DNA of 64,000 nt from Nonomuraea roseoviolacea subsp. carminata (GCF_024172185.1 NZ_JAMZEC010000001.1:9523001-9587000); one strand, 5' to 3'. Numbered from the stretch's first letter, positions 52,390-61,291 are shown. Numbers and translations are program-made. The notes: generated by a model from the sequence alone, not told the origin.

Positions 52390-53601
52390 TCACGACTGCC
52401 TGAAGCCGGTGACCTCGCGGTCCCCGATCCTGGTCGGGGCGTTCGCGTCGGCGACCCGGTACCAGGCGACGGCGAAGGCGGCCACGGCCGGCGCCAGGCC
52501 GGCGCTGAGCACGGCCACGGTGCCGAGTCTGCTGCCCAGGAGCTCCACGGCGGGACGCAGCGCCGGGTTGAACCGCGCCGCGATCCCCAGGCCCACGATG
52601 GCCGCCGCGCTCACGCCGGAGAACACCAGCGCGGCCATGAAGATCCGGTCCAGGTCGCGCACCGTCTGCATCAGGGCCTGGGCGAGACGCCGGGTCCGCT
52701 CGGCCACGTGGACTCCCGCGGCGACGAACTCGACGATCCGGGCGTCGGCGGCCTCCATCGCCGGTCCCGCCCAGGCGGCCGCGATGGCCTCGCGCACGGG
52801 GCCGGTGTCGTGGCCGAACAGCGCGCCGCACCGGTCGGCGATCTCGATCCAGCCGGCGATGGCCCGATCGACGTCCTCGTCCGAGGGCACGACCACGGCC
52901 GACCACGCGAGCCCCGCGGCCACGGCGGTCCAGGAGAACGTCTTGGCGGTGGTGATGTTCAGGCGCGTGCGGTCAGTGGTCCTGGCGAGCCGGCTGAGCC
53001 GATTCTCCCTGAACTCCTTGGCATAGCCGCGGTCGAATGACGCGACGTCGTCGCTCAGTTCCTGGATGAACGCGCGGCCAGCGCCCACGTCCCGGTCGAG
53101 CGCGTCATTCGCGAACCAGGCGTACCCCCTCATGGCGCCGCCGCCCATCGCGAGCGACGGACCTCCGACGGTCTTCCAGGGAAAGGGTTCGTCCTCCAGG
53201 TCGTAAGGGTCGTACTTGTCCTTCGTCTCGGGCGCGAGGGGCAAGGTCGACGGCGTCTCCTGGGCCTTCCGCACCGCCTCGAGGACGCGGCCCAGTGCCG
53301 CGCTCATGGTCGTGTTGATGTCCTCCGCGTGGTCGTAGCCGTCGAGGGTCCGCCTCATCCGCTCGGCGAGCCTGGTGCCCTCGCGCTGCCCGCGCAGGAA
53401 CTCCTCGCGCAGGTCGTCCCAGATCCTGCCGTACTCGTGCCGGGCGGGCCACTCCGCCGCCGCCCCCAGCGCCAAGGTCGGCAGCGAGACCCGGTCGCCT
53501 CCATAGGCGAGGCTCCCCAGCCCGGCCGCCCACTCCTCCAGCATCCCCGCCACCGCGCCGAAACCTGGCCGCGCGTACCCGAATCCCTGCCCGTCACCCA
53601 T
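52390..53601 (-). CDS. WxG-motif membrane protein, paralogue 1
   Basis: A 403-aa protein I cannot place in a named family. N-terminal helices (about 45-105; EYGRIWDDLREEFLRGQREG) are followed by a central helix-turn-helix with a WxG motif, REAIAAAWAGPAMEAADARI, reminiscent of WXG100 secretion substrates. Two membrane helices (about 315-335 and 355-375) and a short conserved tail RIGDREVTGFRQS complete it. No signal peptide is present. It is a tandem paralogue of the next gene: the C-terminal halves are nearly identical, while the regions around residues 110-180 differ. Confidence 0.75.
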   Translation of the reverse strand: MGDGQGFGYARPGFGAVAGMLEEWAAGLGSLAYGGDRVSLPTLALGAAAEWPARHEYGRIWDDLREEFLRGQREGTRLAERMRRTLDGYDHAEDINTTMSAALGRVLEAVRKAQETPSTLPLAPETKDKYDPYDLEDEPFPWKTVGGPSLAMGGGAMRGYAWFANDALDRDVGAGRAFIQELSDDVASFDRGYAKEFRENRLSRLARTTDRTRLNITTAKTFSWTAVAAGLAWSAVVVPSDEDVDRAIAGWIEIADRCGALFGHDTGPVREAIAAAWAGPAMEAADARIVEFVAAGVHVAERTRRLAQALMQTVRDLDRIFMAALVFSGVSAAAIVGLGIAARFNPALRPAVELLGSRLGTVAVLSAGLAPAVAAFAVAWYRVADANAPTRIGDREVTGFRQS

Positions 53602-53647
53602 CGGACCGCCCGCCTCCCGTCATGATCGGCATCATGCCACGGGGCAC

Positions 53648-54862
53648 TCAGGACCGCCGGAAGCCGGTGACCTCGCGGTCGCCGATCTTGGCGGGCCGGT
53701 TCGCGTCGGCGGCCCGGTGCCAGGCGATGACGGCGGCGGCCAGGACCGGGACCAGGTTCGCGCTGAGCATGGCCACGGTGCTGAGCCTGCTGCCCAGGAA
53801 CTCGACGTAGGGTCGCAGCGCGGGGTTCAGCCGCGCCGCGAACCCCAGGCGGATGATGGCCGCCGCGCTCACGCCGGAGAACATCAGCGCGGCCAGGAAG
53901 ACCCCGTCCAGGTCGCGCACCGTCTGCTCCAGGGCCTGCGTGAGCCGCCGGGTCCGCTCCGCCAGATGCACCCCCGCGGCCACGAACTCGACCATCCGGG
54001 CGTCGGCGGCCTCCATCGCCGCTCCCGACCAGGCGGCCGCGATGGCCTCGCGCACCGGGCCGGTGTCGTAGCCGAAGAGCATGGCGCACTGGTTTGCGAT
54101 GCTGTTCCAGCCGGTGACGGCCCGGTCGATGTCCTCGTCGGAGGGCACGACGACGACGGACCAGGCCAGGCCCCCGGCGATGGCCGACCAGGAGAACGCC
54201 CTGGTGGCGGCGATGTTCAGGCGGGTGAGCTCGGTGGACTTGGCCAGCCGGCTGAGCTGCCCCTGTTCCACCCGGTTGGCGAAGCCGAGCCCCGACTCCA
54301 TGTTGCGTGCCTTGTCGGCGGCGAAGAGCGCGCGCTGTTCACCCTCATAACGGCGTAGTGAGTCCTCCGCGAACCCGGCCTTCCCCCACCCGAGGACGCC
54401 GACGCCTGTGAGCACCTCGCCGCCGATCGCCTTCCACGTGGTGGGCCTGTCGCGATGGCCGCCGAAGGTGTAGGGGTCGTCGTCGGCGGCGAAGTATTCA
54501 CCCTCCCGAACCGGCGGCGTCTTGGCCGCATGGTGCACCGCCTCGAACACCAGGCGCAGTTTCGCGCTCATCGCCGCGCCGGCGGCGTCCGCGTCGGCGT
54601 AGCCGGCGCCGGTCTGCCTGGCCTTGTCCGCCAGCCTGGAGCTCTCGCGCTCACCGAGGCGGAACTCCTCGCTCAGCTCGGCCCAGATCTTCCCGTACTC
54701 GTACCGGGCCCCCTCCCCCGCCGCGCCGAGCGACAGCGTCGGCAGGGCCACCGAGTCTCCCTCGTACCCCAGGACCCTCAGCCCGCAAGCCATGTTCGCC
54801 AGCATCGAGCTGATGCCCTCGAACGGGTTCCCCTCGTACCCGAACCCTTGCCCACCACCCAT
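53648..54862 (-). CDS. WxG-motif membrane protein, paralogue 2
   Basis: A 404-aa homologue of the preceding protein, 46 bp away on the same strand. It starts MGGGQGFGYEG, has EYGKIWAELSEEFRLGERES, the motif REAIAAAWSGAAMEAADARM, two membrane helices and the tail KIGDREVTGFRRS. The region around residues 110-180 differs strongly from paralogue 1. I chose ATG 54862, with GGGAAGG 7 nt upstream. ESX-type secretion genes were not seen, so a link to type VII secretion is only a suggestion. The two paralogues are probably co-transcribed. Confidence 0.75.
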   Translation of the reverse strand: MGGGQGFGYEGNPFEGISSMLANMACGLRVLGYEGDSVALPTLSLGAAGEGARYEYGKIWAELSEEFRLGERESSRLADKARQTGAGYADADAAGAAMSAKLRLVFEAVHHAAKTPPVREGEYFAADDDPYTFGGHRDRPTTWKAIGGEVLTGVGVLGWGKAGFAEDSLRRYEGEQRALFAADKARNMESGLGFANRVEQGQLSRLAKSTELTRLNIAATRAFSWSAIAGGLAWSVVVVPSDEDIDRAVTGWNSIANQCAMLFGYDTGPVREAIAAAWSGAAMEAADARMVEFVAAGVHLAERTRRLTQALEQTVRDLDGVFLAALMFSGVSAAAIIRLGFAARLNPALRPYVEFLGSRLSTVAMLSANLVPVLAAAVIAWHRAADANRPAKIGDREVTGFRRS

Positions 54863-54946
54863 GCGGCCGCCTTCCCTTGCACACCCCTGTTCTTGATCGC
54901 AAGACGATACCGCTCTCCGGGGCGGCGCCATGCCCGGTCGGCAGAG

Positions 54947-55423
54947 CTAGTCCAGGACGAACAGGATGTGCTCGTCCGCGCCGTGTGTGACCGTGCCCAC
55001 GCGCCGGAACCCGCACCTCTCCAGCAGCCGCACCGACCCGGTGTTGCCGGCGAACGGGTCGGCGTACAGGGGGCGGGCCTTCTCGGCCTGAAGGAACAGC
55101 GTCAGCGCCCGGGTGCCGACGCCGCGCCCCCAGAACGCGCGGCCGAACCAGTAGCCGAGGAAGCGCCGCTCCCCCTCCCACCAGGCGACGACGTTGCCCG
55201 CGAGCGCGCCGTCCACGACGGCCGCCTGGACGAGGACAGTGGGATCGGCCAGGATCGCGGTGCGCCAGTGGGTCATGAACCTGTCGCGCTCACGGGCCGG
55301 AAACCTGGAGCGCCGGGTCGCCTCCGGGTCCTGCTCCTGCTCGAAGAAGACCGCCAGGTCCTCCTCCACCACGTCGCGCAGGCTCACGTCCACGGCCCGC
55401 AGGCCGCTCGGGTCGTCACTCAT
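54947..55423 (-). CDS. GNAT acetyltransferase, RimJ/RimL type
   Basis: A 158-aa single-domain acetyltransferase. The acetyl-CoA motif is YWFGRAFWGRGVGTRALTLF, followed by the RimL-like LYADPFAGNTGSVRLLERCG. Substrates could be ribosomal N-termini, aminoglycosides or small amines; none can be assigned. Its ATG lies inside the end of the upstream gene (8-nt ATGAGTGA overlap), so the two are translationally coupled. Confidence 0.87.
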   Translation of the reverse strand: MSDDPSGLRAVDVSLRDVVEEDLAVFFEQEQDPEATRRSRFPARERDRFMTHWRTAILADPTVLVQAAVVDGALAGNVVAWWEGERRFLGYWFGRAFWGRGVGTRALTLFLQAEKARPLYADPFAGNTGSVRLLERCGFRRVGTVTHGADEHILFVLD

Positions 55424-56159
55424 GACCGCCGAGTCTGGCAGGCGCCACCGACAGATCCCGGTGACGCGGCTCCTCCCACAGGTCCAGGGCGGCGCGCAGC
55501 TCCCGCTCGGCGCGGGGCGAGCGGGCGCCGGCCAGGCCCTCCCTGAGCAGACGGGCGGGGGCGGGGCCCGCGAGCCACGCGTCCACGGCGGCGTACCACG
55601 CGTCTCGGCCGGCCACCCGGCCGCGCCAGTCCCGCACGAGGGCGGCCACGTGCCGCGCCGCCGCCTCCTCGCCTGCCGTCTCCTCCCACGCCGCCAGGTA
55701 CGGGGCCGGGTCCAGGCGGAACTCGCGGCCGATGATCTCCAGCAGGTGGGAGGCGTCGAGCTCGCGCGGGTAGGCGCCCAGCGTCTCGCGCCACCAGAGG
55801 CCGACCGCCGCCACGACGGCGTCCCTCTCGTCGTCCGGCCAGTCGTGCCAGTGCGCCGCCGCCCGGCCCGCCAGGATCGGCCCGACGAACCAGCCGTCCA
55901 TCTCCTCGGTGATCAGCAGCTCCAGGAGGCGCGGGAGGTAGTGCCTGAAGTCGGCCTCGCCGCCCCAGGTCGAGTGGTTCCAGGCGTACGGTTCGAGGGC
56001 TTCGGCGCCGAGGGAGCGCAGCGGGCCGGTGCGGGCGGCCCGCACCAGTTCCGGGGGGACGCAGTGGTCGCAGACGACGGTGTCCTCCGGGAGGGGGTGC
56101 CGGGAGAAGGTCTCGTAGAGGTGGTCCAGCGCTGTGCGCAAGTCGGGGTCCGTGCTCAC
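55416..56159 (-). CDS. Hypothetical protein coupled to the GNAT gene
   Basis: A 247-aa cytosolic protein with no recognised family. It is mostly helical and Trp-rich, with a CDHC pair near residue 38 (VVCDHCVPPELV) and SLGAEALEPYAWNHSTWGG. The C-terminal half has several short helices (YLAAWEETAGEEAAARHVAA). The start is GTG 56159, 8 nt after TAGCAT, suggesting a leaderless mRNA. It overlaps the GNAT gene by 8 nt. The two-gene operon suggests it may be, or bind, the acetylation target. Confidence 0.65.
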   Translation of the reverse strand: MSTDPDLRTALDHLYETFSRHPLPEDTVVCDHCVPPELVRAARTGPLRSLGAEALEPYAWNHSTWGGEADFRHYLPRLLELLITEEMDGWFVGPILAGRAAAHWHDWPDDERDAVVAAVGLWWRETLGAYPRELDASHLLEIIGREFRLDPAPYLAAWEETAGEEAAARHVAALVRDWRGRVAGRDAWYAAVDAWLAGPAPARLLREGLAGARSPRAERELRAALDLWEEPRHRDLSVAPARLGGHE

Positions 56160-56268
56160 CTCACGGGATGCTAGACCGCCCGGGGGCGCGCCACGCGCGA
56201 CTTCGCAGGATGCGGCGGGTCGCCGGGGACGCGGGTCGCTCCGGGGGAGGTCACTCCGGGGAGGGCCG

Positions 56269-56617
56269 GTGGAGGGAGGCGGCCTGGACGCCCGCCTGGA
56301 AGGGGGTCTGGGCGCGCCGAGCCTGCTCATCGACGACGGCGTCCGCGGCCAGGCGATGACCGCGCGGTCCACGAACATCTACTCGGCCGCGGGGCGAAGA
56401 CCGAGCGCCGGGGCGCCCAGCCCCGCGTGCCCGGCACGCCCGTCTTCTCACCCGAGACCGTCGCCGAGGACACCGGCGCCGGCCCCGTCATGATCACCAT
56501 GCCGAGGTTCAAGCTGCCGGAGGGGAAGGAGGAACGGTGGGCCTGCGCGTCCAGGCGGCCGACGCCGAGGGGAACACCGTCGAGCAGACGGTCAGCCGGG
56601 CCCACGGGCTCACGTGA
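56269..56617 (+). pseudogene. Frameshifted remnant of a secreted (S8-peptidase-like) protein C-terminus
   Basis: Protein-like pieces occur in three consecutive frames: RLEGGLGAPSLLIDDGVRGQ (from about 56290), VFSPETVAEDTGAGPVMITM (from about 56440) and GLRVQAADAEGNTVEQTVSR ending at the TGA 56615-56617. The last resembles the final strand of actinobacterial subtilisin-like proteins (...VKATDAAGNTVTQTV...). No single frame joins them, so at least two frameshifts and a lost N-terminus are implied. The family guess is tentative. Confidence 0.4.
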
Positions 56618-56648
56618 CCCCCGGCTGACAGGCGGCAGCCTCACGGGC

Positions 56649-56684
56649 GGGGCGCGGGCGGTCCCCTCCACCCGCCCGCGCCCC
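56649..56684. terminator. Hairpin following the pseudogene remnant
   Basis: GGGGCGCGGGCGG (56649-56661) pairs perfectly with CCGCCCGCGCCCC (56672-56684), with a 10-nt loop. Confidence 0.55.
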
Positions 56685-56696
56685 TACGGGGACCCG

Positions 56697-56733
56697 CCGG
56701 GGCGGCGCGCGCCCGACGCGCGCGCCGCCCCGG
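56697..56733. terminator. Strong hairpin terminator for the exported-protein gene
   Basis: CCGGGGCGGCGCGCGC (56697-56712) pairs perfectly over 16 bp with 56718-56733, with a 5-nt loop, directly 3' of the minus-strand gene that ends at 56740. Confidence 0.7.
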
Positions 56734-56739
56734 TCGCGG

Positions 56740-57300
56740 TCAGCCCTGGACCACGGTGAAGCGGGCGTGGATCTGGGAGGAGGCCCCCGTCCCGAACCGC
56801 GTTCCGTTCACCACCGCCCCGTACCCCGCCCCGCTCGCCCAGTCCAGGGTCATCACCCCGGGCCGGGACGAGAAGTCGATGCTCGCGACCATCTCGGTGA
56901 AGGCGCTGCTGCCGCCGATGGCCGAGGACCCGTGCGCGTTCAGGCTCACCCGGTTGCCGTTGATCTGGTAGCGGCCGCGCAGCGGGTACAGGTCGGTGCG
57001 GACGTCGGTGGTGGTGAAGGCGAACGTGCCGTTGTCGAAGAAGGTGAAGACGGCGTTGGCCACCCGGGCCTGCGCGCGGGCGCTGGGCGTGCCCTTGACC
57101 TGCTGGAAGGACAGGAGCCGCCCGACCCGCAGCACCACCGCCGCCCGCGCCCGGGCCGCCGCCTGAAGACCTTCCGCCCGGTACGCGGTCGCCGTCGCCG
57201 CGTTCGCCGGGGCCGGCGCGACCAGCGGCGCGCCCAGGCCCGCGAGCAGCGCCGCCCCCGCCAGGATCCGCCGCCCGCCCGTCCAGTGCTCAGTGCCCAT
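56740..57300 (-). CDS. Small exported protein of unknown function
   Basis: A 186-aa protein with a Sec signal (RRILAGAALLAGLGAPLVAP, cleavage near ANA-A; an RR pair hints at Tat). A helical stretch and a beta-rich part follow (ANAVFTFFDNGTFAFTTTDV, LYPLRGRYQINGNRVSLNAH). The beta part looks like a lipocalin-type or small jelly-roll barrel, common in secreted actinobacterial proteins, but no family is recognised. I chose ATG 57300, preceded by GGAGGGG. It stands alone between a terminator and the two-component system. Confidence 0.72.
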   Translation of the reverse strand: MGTEHWTGGRRILAGAALLAGLGAPLVAPAPANAATATAYRAEGLQAAARARAAVVLRVGRLLSFQQVKGTPSARAQARVANAVFTFFDNGTFAFTTTDVRTDLYPLRGRYQINGNRVSLNAHGSSAIGGSSAFTEMVASIDFSSRPGVMTLDWASGAGYGAVVNGTRFGTGASSQIHARFTVVQG

Positions 57301-57400
57301 GTTCCCCTCCGGTCCTGCCGTCGTCACCTCATGAGTACCGGCCGTTGGAACGGTCCGGTATCCCCGGAAAGCTGGGGATTGCCACCGGTACGGCGCTGTG

Positions 57401-58306
57401 CTAGGGAAGGATGCCCAGCTCGTTGGCCCAGCGGATGGCCGCGCTGAGCGGCGCCAGGTTGCGGCTCTCGCCCGGATGGCAGGCCACGTACTTGTCGCGC
57501 ACGCCCGCCAGCAGGTCCGACACCCGGTCCTCGCCCACGCGCAGCTCGCGGGCCGCCTCGTGCCGGGTCATGCCGAGATGGCCGACCAGCCGCACCACCT
57601 CCCGCTCGCGCGCGGTCAGCCGGTAGCGGCGGTCCCTGCGGCGACGCCGTACGACCTCGAAGACCCGCGCGACCAGCGCGTGCAGCTCGGCCTCGGGCAC
57701 CCCGGCGCGCCGCGCGGCCTCGGCGGCGCTGTCGCCCTGGGCGAAGGCCCGCACGACGCCCAGCTCCACCGGCCCGAGCTCGCCGTCGGCCAGCGGGCGG
57801 CGGCGGACGTCCTCCAGGACGTAGCCGGCCAGGCGGGCCGAGACGTGGTGGTGGCCCTCGACGACGGCGGCGACCGCCGAGACGAACTCCGCGGGCACGG
57901 ACGTCTTCTCCACGAACCCCCGCGCCTCCTGCTCGATCGCGTCGAGCACCTGCTCGGGCGTGGCCACCCCGGACGTGGCCAGCACCCGGCAGCCGTGCGA
58001 GGACAGGTGCCGGATGGCGCCGCCCCACGACAGGCCGGGCAGGAGCCGCAGGTCGCAGATCGCGACGTCCGGGGCCAGCGCCCAGTCGATGTCCTCCACG
58101 TCCGTGACCGGGGGCAGGACCGCGAAGCCCGCGTCCAGCAGCCGCAGCGTGATGGACTCGGTGACCGACGGATGGTCGTCGACGATGATCAGCTTGGCGG
58201 ATGCCGCCCCGGGGACCGCGCCGTGGCCCGCTCCGGAGCCCGCGCCGGGACCGTGGCCCGCTCCGGAGGCCGCGCCGGGACCGCCGCCGGGGTTCTCATC
58301 CGGCAT
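57401..58306 (-). CDS. Response regulator with receiver domain and two HTH-like segments
   Basis: A 301-aa regulator. A Gly/Ala/His-rich N-terminal tail (1-36) precedes a receiver domain: acidic pocket LIIVDDHPSVTES, phospho-acceptor Asp85 in VAICDLRLLPG and Lys in GFVEKTS. The DNA-binding part has two LuxR/sigma4-like units: GPVELGVVRAFAQGDSAAEA and, after a basic linker (VVRRRRRDRRYR), the canonical LTAREREVVRLVGHLGMTRH. The ATG overlaps the sensor kinase stop by 11 nt, so the pair is coupled. Target genes are unknown; the adjacent exported-protein gene is a candidate. Confidence 0.88.
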   Translation of the reverse strand: MPDENPGGGPGAASGAGHGPGAGSGAGHGAVPGAASAKLIIVDDHPSVTESITLRLLDAGFAVLPPVTDVEDIDWALAPDVAICDLRLLPGLSWGGAIRHLSSHGCRVLATSGVATPEQVLDAIEQEARGFVEKTSVPAEFVSAVAAVVEGHHHVSARLAGYVLEDVRRRPLADGELGPVELGVVRAFAQGDSAAEAARRAGVPEAELHALVARVFEVVRRRRRDRRYRLTAREREVVRLVGHLGMTRHEAARELRVGEDRVSDLLAGVRDKYVACHPGESRNLAPLSAAIRWANELGILP

Positions 58307-59450
58307 GGGCGGCTTCCGGCCAGCGGATCGCGACGCGCGTGCCCGCCCCCGGTTCGGAGGTGACGTCACAGACGCCCCCGTGCCGCGCGACGGCGGCGAA
58401 CGTGCGCAGGAAACCGCCGCCCGGCCGCACCTCGTCCGCCCCGAACCCGCGCCCCCGGTCGCGGATCACCACCTCCAGCCGGTCCGGGGCCGCCTCCACG
58501 AACAGGTTCGCGCGCGCCTCCTCGCCCGCGTGCTTGAGCACGTTCGTGAGCGCCTCGCGGGCCGCCGCGGCGACGGCCTCGCCCACCTCCTCGGGCGGGT
58601 CGCCGTCCACGAGGATCACCGACGTCAGCGCCAGCCCCCGCGCGATGTAGGCGTCGCAGACCTCCTCCATGAGCTGCTCGAACGGCAGCTCGTCGGCGGC
58701 GCGGGGGTCCATGATGAAGCGGCGCGCCCGGTTCGCCCCGAGCCGCGCCGCCCGCGCCAGCCCGGGGTCGACGTGCTGCCCGGCGGCGACGTGGTCGACG
58801 ATGGGCAGCAGGTGGTCGTGGATCTCCCGGTGGGTGAGCTCCCGGTGCCGGGTGATCATGGTGAGGCGCTCCTGCTCGGCGAGCAGCCGCTCGGCCCGCC
58901 GGGTGGCGTCCTGGGCCTTCTCCGCCGCGTCCGCCAGCGTGCGCAGCTCCCGGCCGATCAGCACCGCGATGGCGTACCAGAGCAGGAATCCGAGCAGGTC
59001 GGAGACCACCTTGATGGCGTAGTGCGGGTAGAGCGCGAGCGGCCACGACAGGCACAGCGCCGCGAGCCCGGGCACGGCCCGCCGGCCGAACCCCAGCCCG
59101 AACCCCATCGCCGCCGACGCGACCAGGCTGAACGGCAGGAACTCCGTCGTGATCACGTTGCGGTCCGCCGGGAACGCGGCGCGCGTGCCGACGAGCATGA
59201 CCACGACGCAGAACACGACGTCGCCCCAGATGAGCAGCGGGTCGCGCAGGTCGCCCGAGCGCCAGGCGCGGCGGAAGAACCACGCCGCCTCGGTCGTGGC
59301 CGCCAGCGCGGTGACGACGGACAGCGCCGGGTACGCGAGATCGTTCCAGCCGAGCAGCGGGATGTAGACGAAGGGCGTGGTCCCGGCCCGGGTGTAGGCG
59401 ATCATCCTGGCCATGCGCTCCTCGGTGTGGCGCTTCACCTGGCCCGACAC
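58296..59450 (-). CDS. Membrane sensor histidine kinase (NarL-partner type)
   Basis: A 384-aa kinase. About five membrane helices (residues 35-165) form the sensor. Then come a coiled coil (AEKAQDATRRAERLLAEQER), an H-box ELTHREIHDHLLPIVDHV with the likely phospho-accepting His, and an ATPase domain with N-box EALTNVLKHAGEEA and G1 VIRDRGRGFGA. This resembles the NarX/DesK (HisKA_3) group that pairs with LuxR-type regulators. GTG 59450 follows AGGAGG by 4 nt; a start at 59405 (RBS GAGGAG) is possible. The signal is unknown. Confidence 0.88.
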   Translation of the reverse strand: MSGQVKRHTEERMARMIAYTRAGTTPFVYIPLLGWNDLAYPALSVVTALAATTEAAWFFRRAWRSGDLRDPLLIWGDVVFCVVVMLVGTRAAFPADRNVITTEFLPFSLVASAAMGFGLGFGRRAVPGLAALCLSWPLALYPHYAIKVVSDLLGFLLWYAIAVLIGRELRTLADAAEKAQDATRRAERLLAEQERLTMITRHRELTHREIHDHLLPIVDHVAAGQHVDPGLARAARLGANRARRFIMDPRAADELPFEQLMEEVCDAYIARGLALTSVILVDGDPPEEVGEAVAAAAREALTNVLKHAGEEARANLFVEAAPDRLEVVIRDRGRGFGADEVRPGGGFLRTFAAVARHGGVCDVTSEPGAGTRVAIRWPEAAHAG

Positions 59451-59721
59451 CACACCTCCTCGGCAGCCCCTCCGCAGACCTGGAGCCCCCGACACCCTCG
59501 GCCCTCGCTCCGGACATCGCCGCGACCGGCGGGTTGGTTACGCGCGGCCCGCCCTTTTCCTGACATGTCCTGAGCTGGTGAGTGGCGCGGGGGACACGCT
59601 ACGCCCACCTCGCCGCCATATCCCTCACTCGACATCCCGGAGTAACCCGGATCTCAACCTCAGGTCATGCACGATTGTCAGGTTCAAGGGCGGAACCGCT
59701 CCCCCGGACCCGAGGAGACCC

Positions 59722-60585
59722 ATGTTCCGACGACCCGGCCTCGTCATCGCGACCATGCTGATCGTCCTGGCGGCCGTCACCCCCCTGCCCACCTCCGCCG
59801 CCTCCGCTGCCTCCCCCGGGGAGCGGCCCCTCGCCGTCGCCCACCGGGGCGCCTCCGCGTACGCGCCCGAGAACACCCTCGCCGCCTTCGAGCTGGCCGC
59901 CGACCAGGGCGCCGACCTGTACGAGCTGGACGTCCAGGAGACGCGCGACCACCGGCTCGTCCTCATGCACGACACCACGCTGGCCCGCACCACCGACGCC
60001 GAACGCGTCTTCCCCGGCCGGGCGCCGTGGCGCGTGTCCGGCCTGTCGCTGGCCGAGATCCGCAAGCTGGACGCCGGCTCCTGGTTCGGCGGCGACTTCG
60101 CGGGCGAGCGGGTCCCCACGCTCGCCGAGACGCTGAGCGCCATGGACGGCAGCGGGATGGGGCTGCTGCTGGAGATCAAGGCGCCGCACCTGTACCCCGG
60201 CATCGAGGCCCGGATCGCCGCCGAGCTGCGCCGCCACCCCGCGTGGCTGGAGCCGGGGCGGCTGGTGGTGCAGTCGTTCGACTGGGACTCGGTCCGCCGC
60301 TTCCACGCGCTCATGCCGGACGTGCCGGTCGGGCTCCTCGGGACGCCGTCCGTCGGGCGGCTGGCCGAGCTGTCCCGCTTCGTCGACCAGATCAACCCGC
60401 CGTACCAGGACATCACCTCCGACTACGTACGGCGGGTCCACGCGCGCGGCATGCGGGTGCTCACCTGGACCGTGGACGACCCGGCGGTCATGCGGCGGCT
60501 GCTCGGCCACGGCGTGGACGGCGTCATCTCCAACCGGCCCGACGTGGCGAGGGACGTCCTCGACGAGGACCGCCGCGCCGCCTGA
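59722..60585 (+). CDS. Exported glycerophosphodiester phosphodiesterase
   Basis: A 287-aa GDPD that hydrolyses glycerophosphodiesters to glycerol-3-phosphate and an alcohol. The signal peptide is RRPGLVIATMLIVLAAVTPL, ending near SAA. Catalytic segments are AHRGASAYAPENTLAAF, ELDVQETRDHRLVLMHD, VPTLAETLSAM, LLLEIKAPHLYPG, VVQSFDWDSVRRFHAL and a final VLTWTVDDPAVMRRLLGHGV. GAGGAG precedes the ATG. With PhoD earlier in the window it would supply phosphate or glycerol from teichoic acids or lipids. It is probably monocistronic. Confidence 0.93.
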   Translation: MFRRPGLVIATMLIVLAAVTPLPTSAASAASPGERPLAVAHRGASAYAPENTLAAFELAADQGADLYELDVQETRDHRLVLMHDTTLARTTDAERVFPGRAPWRVSGLSLAEIRKLDAGSWFGGDFAGERVPTLAETLSAMDGSGMGLLLEIKAPHLYPGIEARIAAELRRHPAWLEPGRLVVQSFDWDSVRRFHALMPDVPVGLLGTPSVGRLAELSRFVDQINPPYQDITSDYVRRVHARGMRVLTWTVDDPAVMRRLLGHGVDGVISNRPDVARDVLDEDRRAA

Positions 60586-60621
60586 CGCCACGCCGCCTGA
60601 CGCCGCCGCTTTCGTGACCGG

Positions 60622-60689
60622 GCCGCCTTCGAGGCCGCGCCGCCTTCGAGGCCGCGCCGCCTTCGAGGCCGGGCCGCCTTAGAGGCGGG
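60622..60689. repeat. 17-bp tandem repeat, four copies
   Basis: The unit GCCGCCTTCGAGGCCGC has starts at 60622, 60639, 60656 and 60673. Each copy is partly self-complementary (GGCC...GGCC), so the array could fold into hairpins and end transcription of the convergent genes on either side. Confidence 0.85.
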
Positions 60690-60695
60690 AGCCCG

Positions 60696-61283
60696 TCAGC
60701 CGACGCCGAAGGCCGCCAGCGTGACCCAGGTGCTGGCGACGCCCACCAGGGCGCCGGCTCCGACCTGGGCCGCCGTGTGGTGCGCCAGCCGTACCCGGGC
60801 CCAGCACACCAGCCCCACGACGGCGCCCCCGGCGAGCACGGTGGGCACGGGCGGCAGGACGTGCGCCAGGACCACCACCGTGCCCGCCGACACGGCGGCG
60901 TGGAAGGAGATCTTCCACCGCAGCGTCACGGGTACGGTCACGGCCAGCGCCACGAGCATGCCCGTGACGGTCGCCACCAGCAGCCTGGGCGCGCCGAGGA
61001 CCACGAGCAGCACGAGCGCGACCAGCACGGCCCCCACCGCCGACAGCAGCGGCCCGGTGCGGCGGGCCCGGTCGACGATGTGGTGGGAGTCCAGCCGCCC
61101 CGACCGCACGCCGAGCGCGATCACCGTGGCGGGCACGCCGCCGCACAGCGCGGAGGCCAGCAGGCCCCACGCGGCGCCCACCCAGCCCTGGGCCAGCAGC
61201 CCCACGAGCGGCGGCATGGCGATGACCAGCACCTGCGGTGCCAGCATGTCCGTCACCCTGCGCGCCACCTGGTCGGCCGTCAT
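60696..61283 (-). CDS. PAP2-like integral membrane protein
   Basis: A 195-aa protein with about six membrane helices. It resembles small actinobacterial phosphatase-PAP2 membrane proteins. WKISFHAAVSAGTVVVL stands where the PSGH motif would be, and RVRLAHHTAAQVGAGALVG resembles the SRx5HxxxD motif but with Gln for the Asp. The first motif is also poor (RRTGPLL). Activity is therefore doubtful, although His residues remain. ATG 61283 is 8 nt after TAATGT (leaderless). It is divergent from the LuxR regulator gene. Confidence 0.72.
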   Translation of the reverse strand: MTADQVARRVTDMLAPQVLVIAMPPLVGLLAQGWVGAAWGLLASALCGGVPATVIALGVRSGRLDSHHIVDRARRTGPLLSAVGAVLVALVLLVVLGAPRLLVATVTGMLVALAVTVPVTLRWKISFHAAVSAGTVVVLAHVLPPVPTVLAGGAVVGLVCWARVRLAHHTAAQVGAGALVGVASTWVTLAAFGVG

Positions 61284-61291
61284 GCCAGCAC

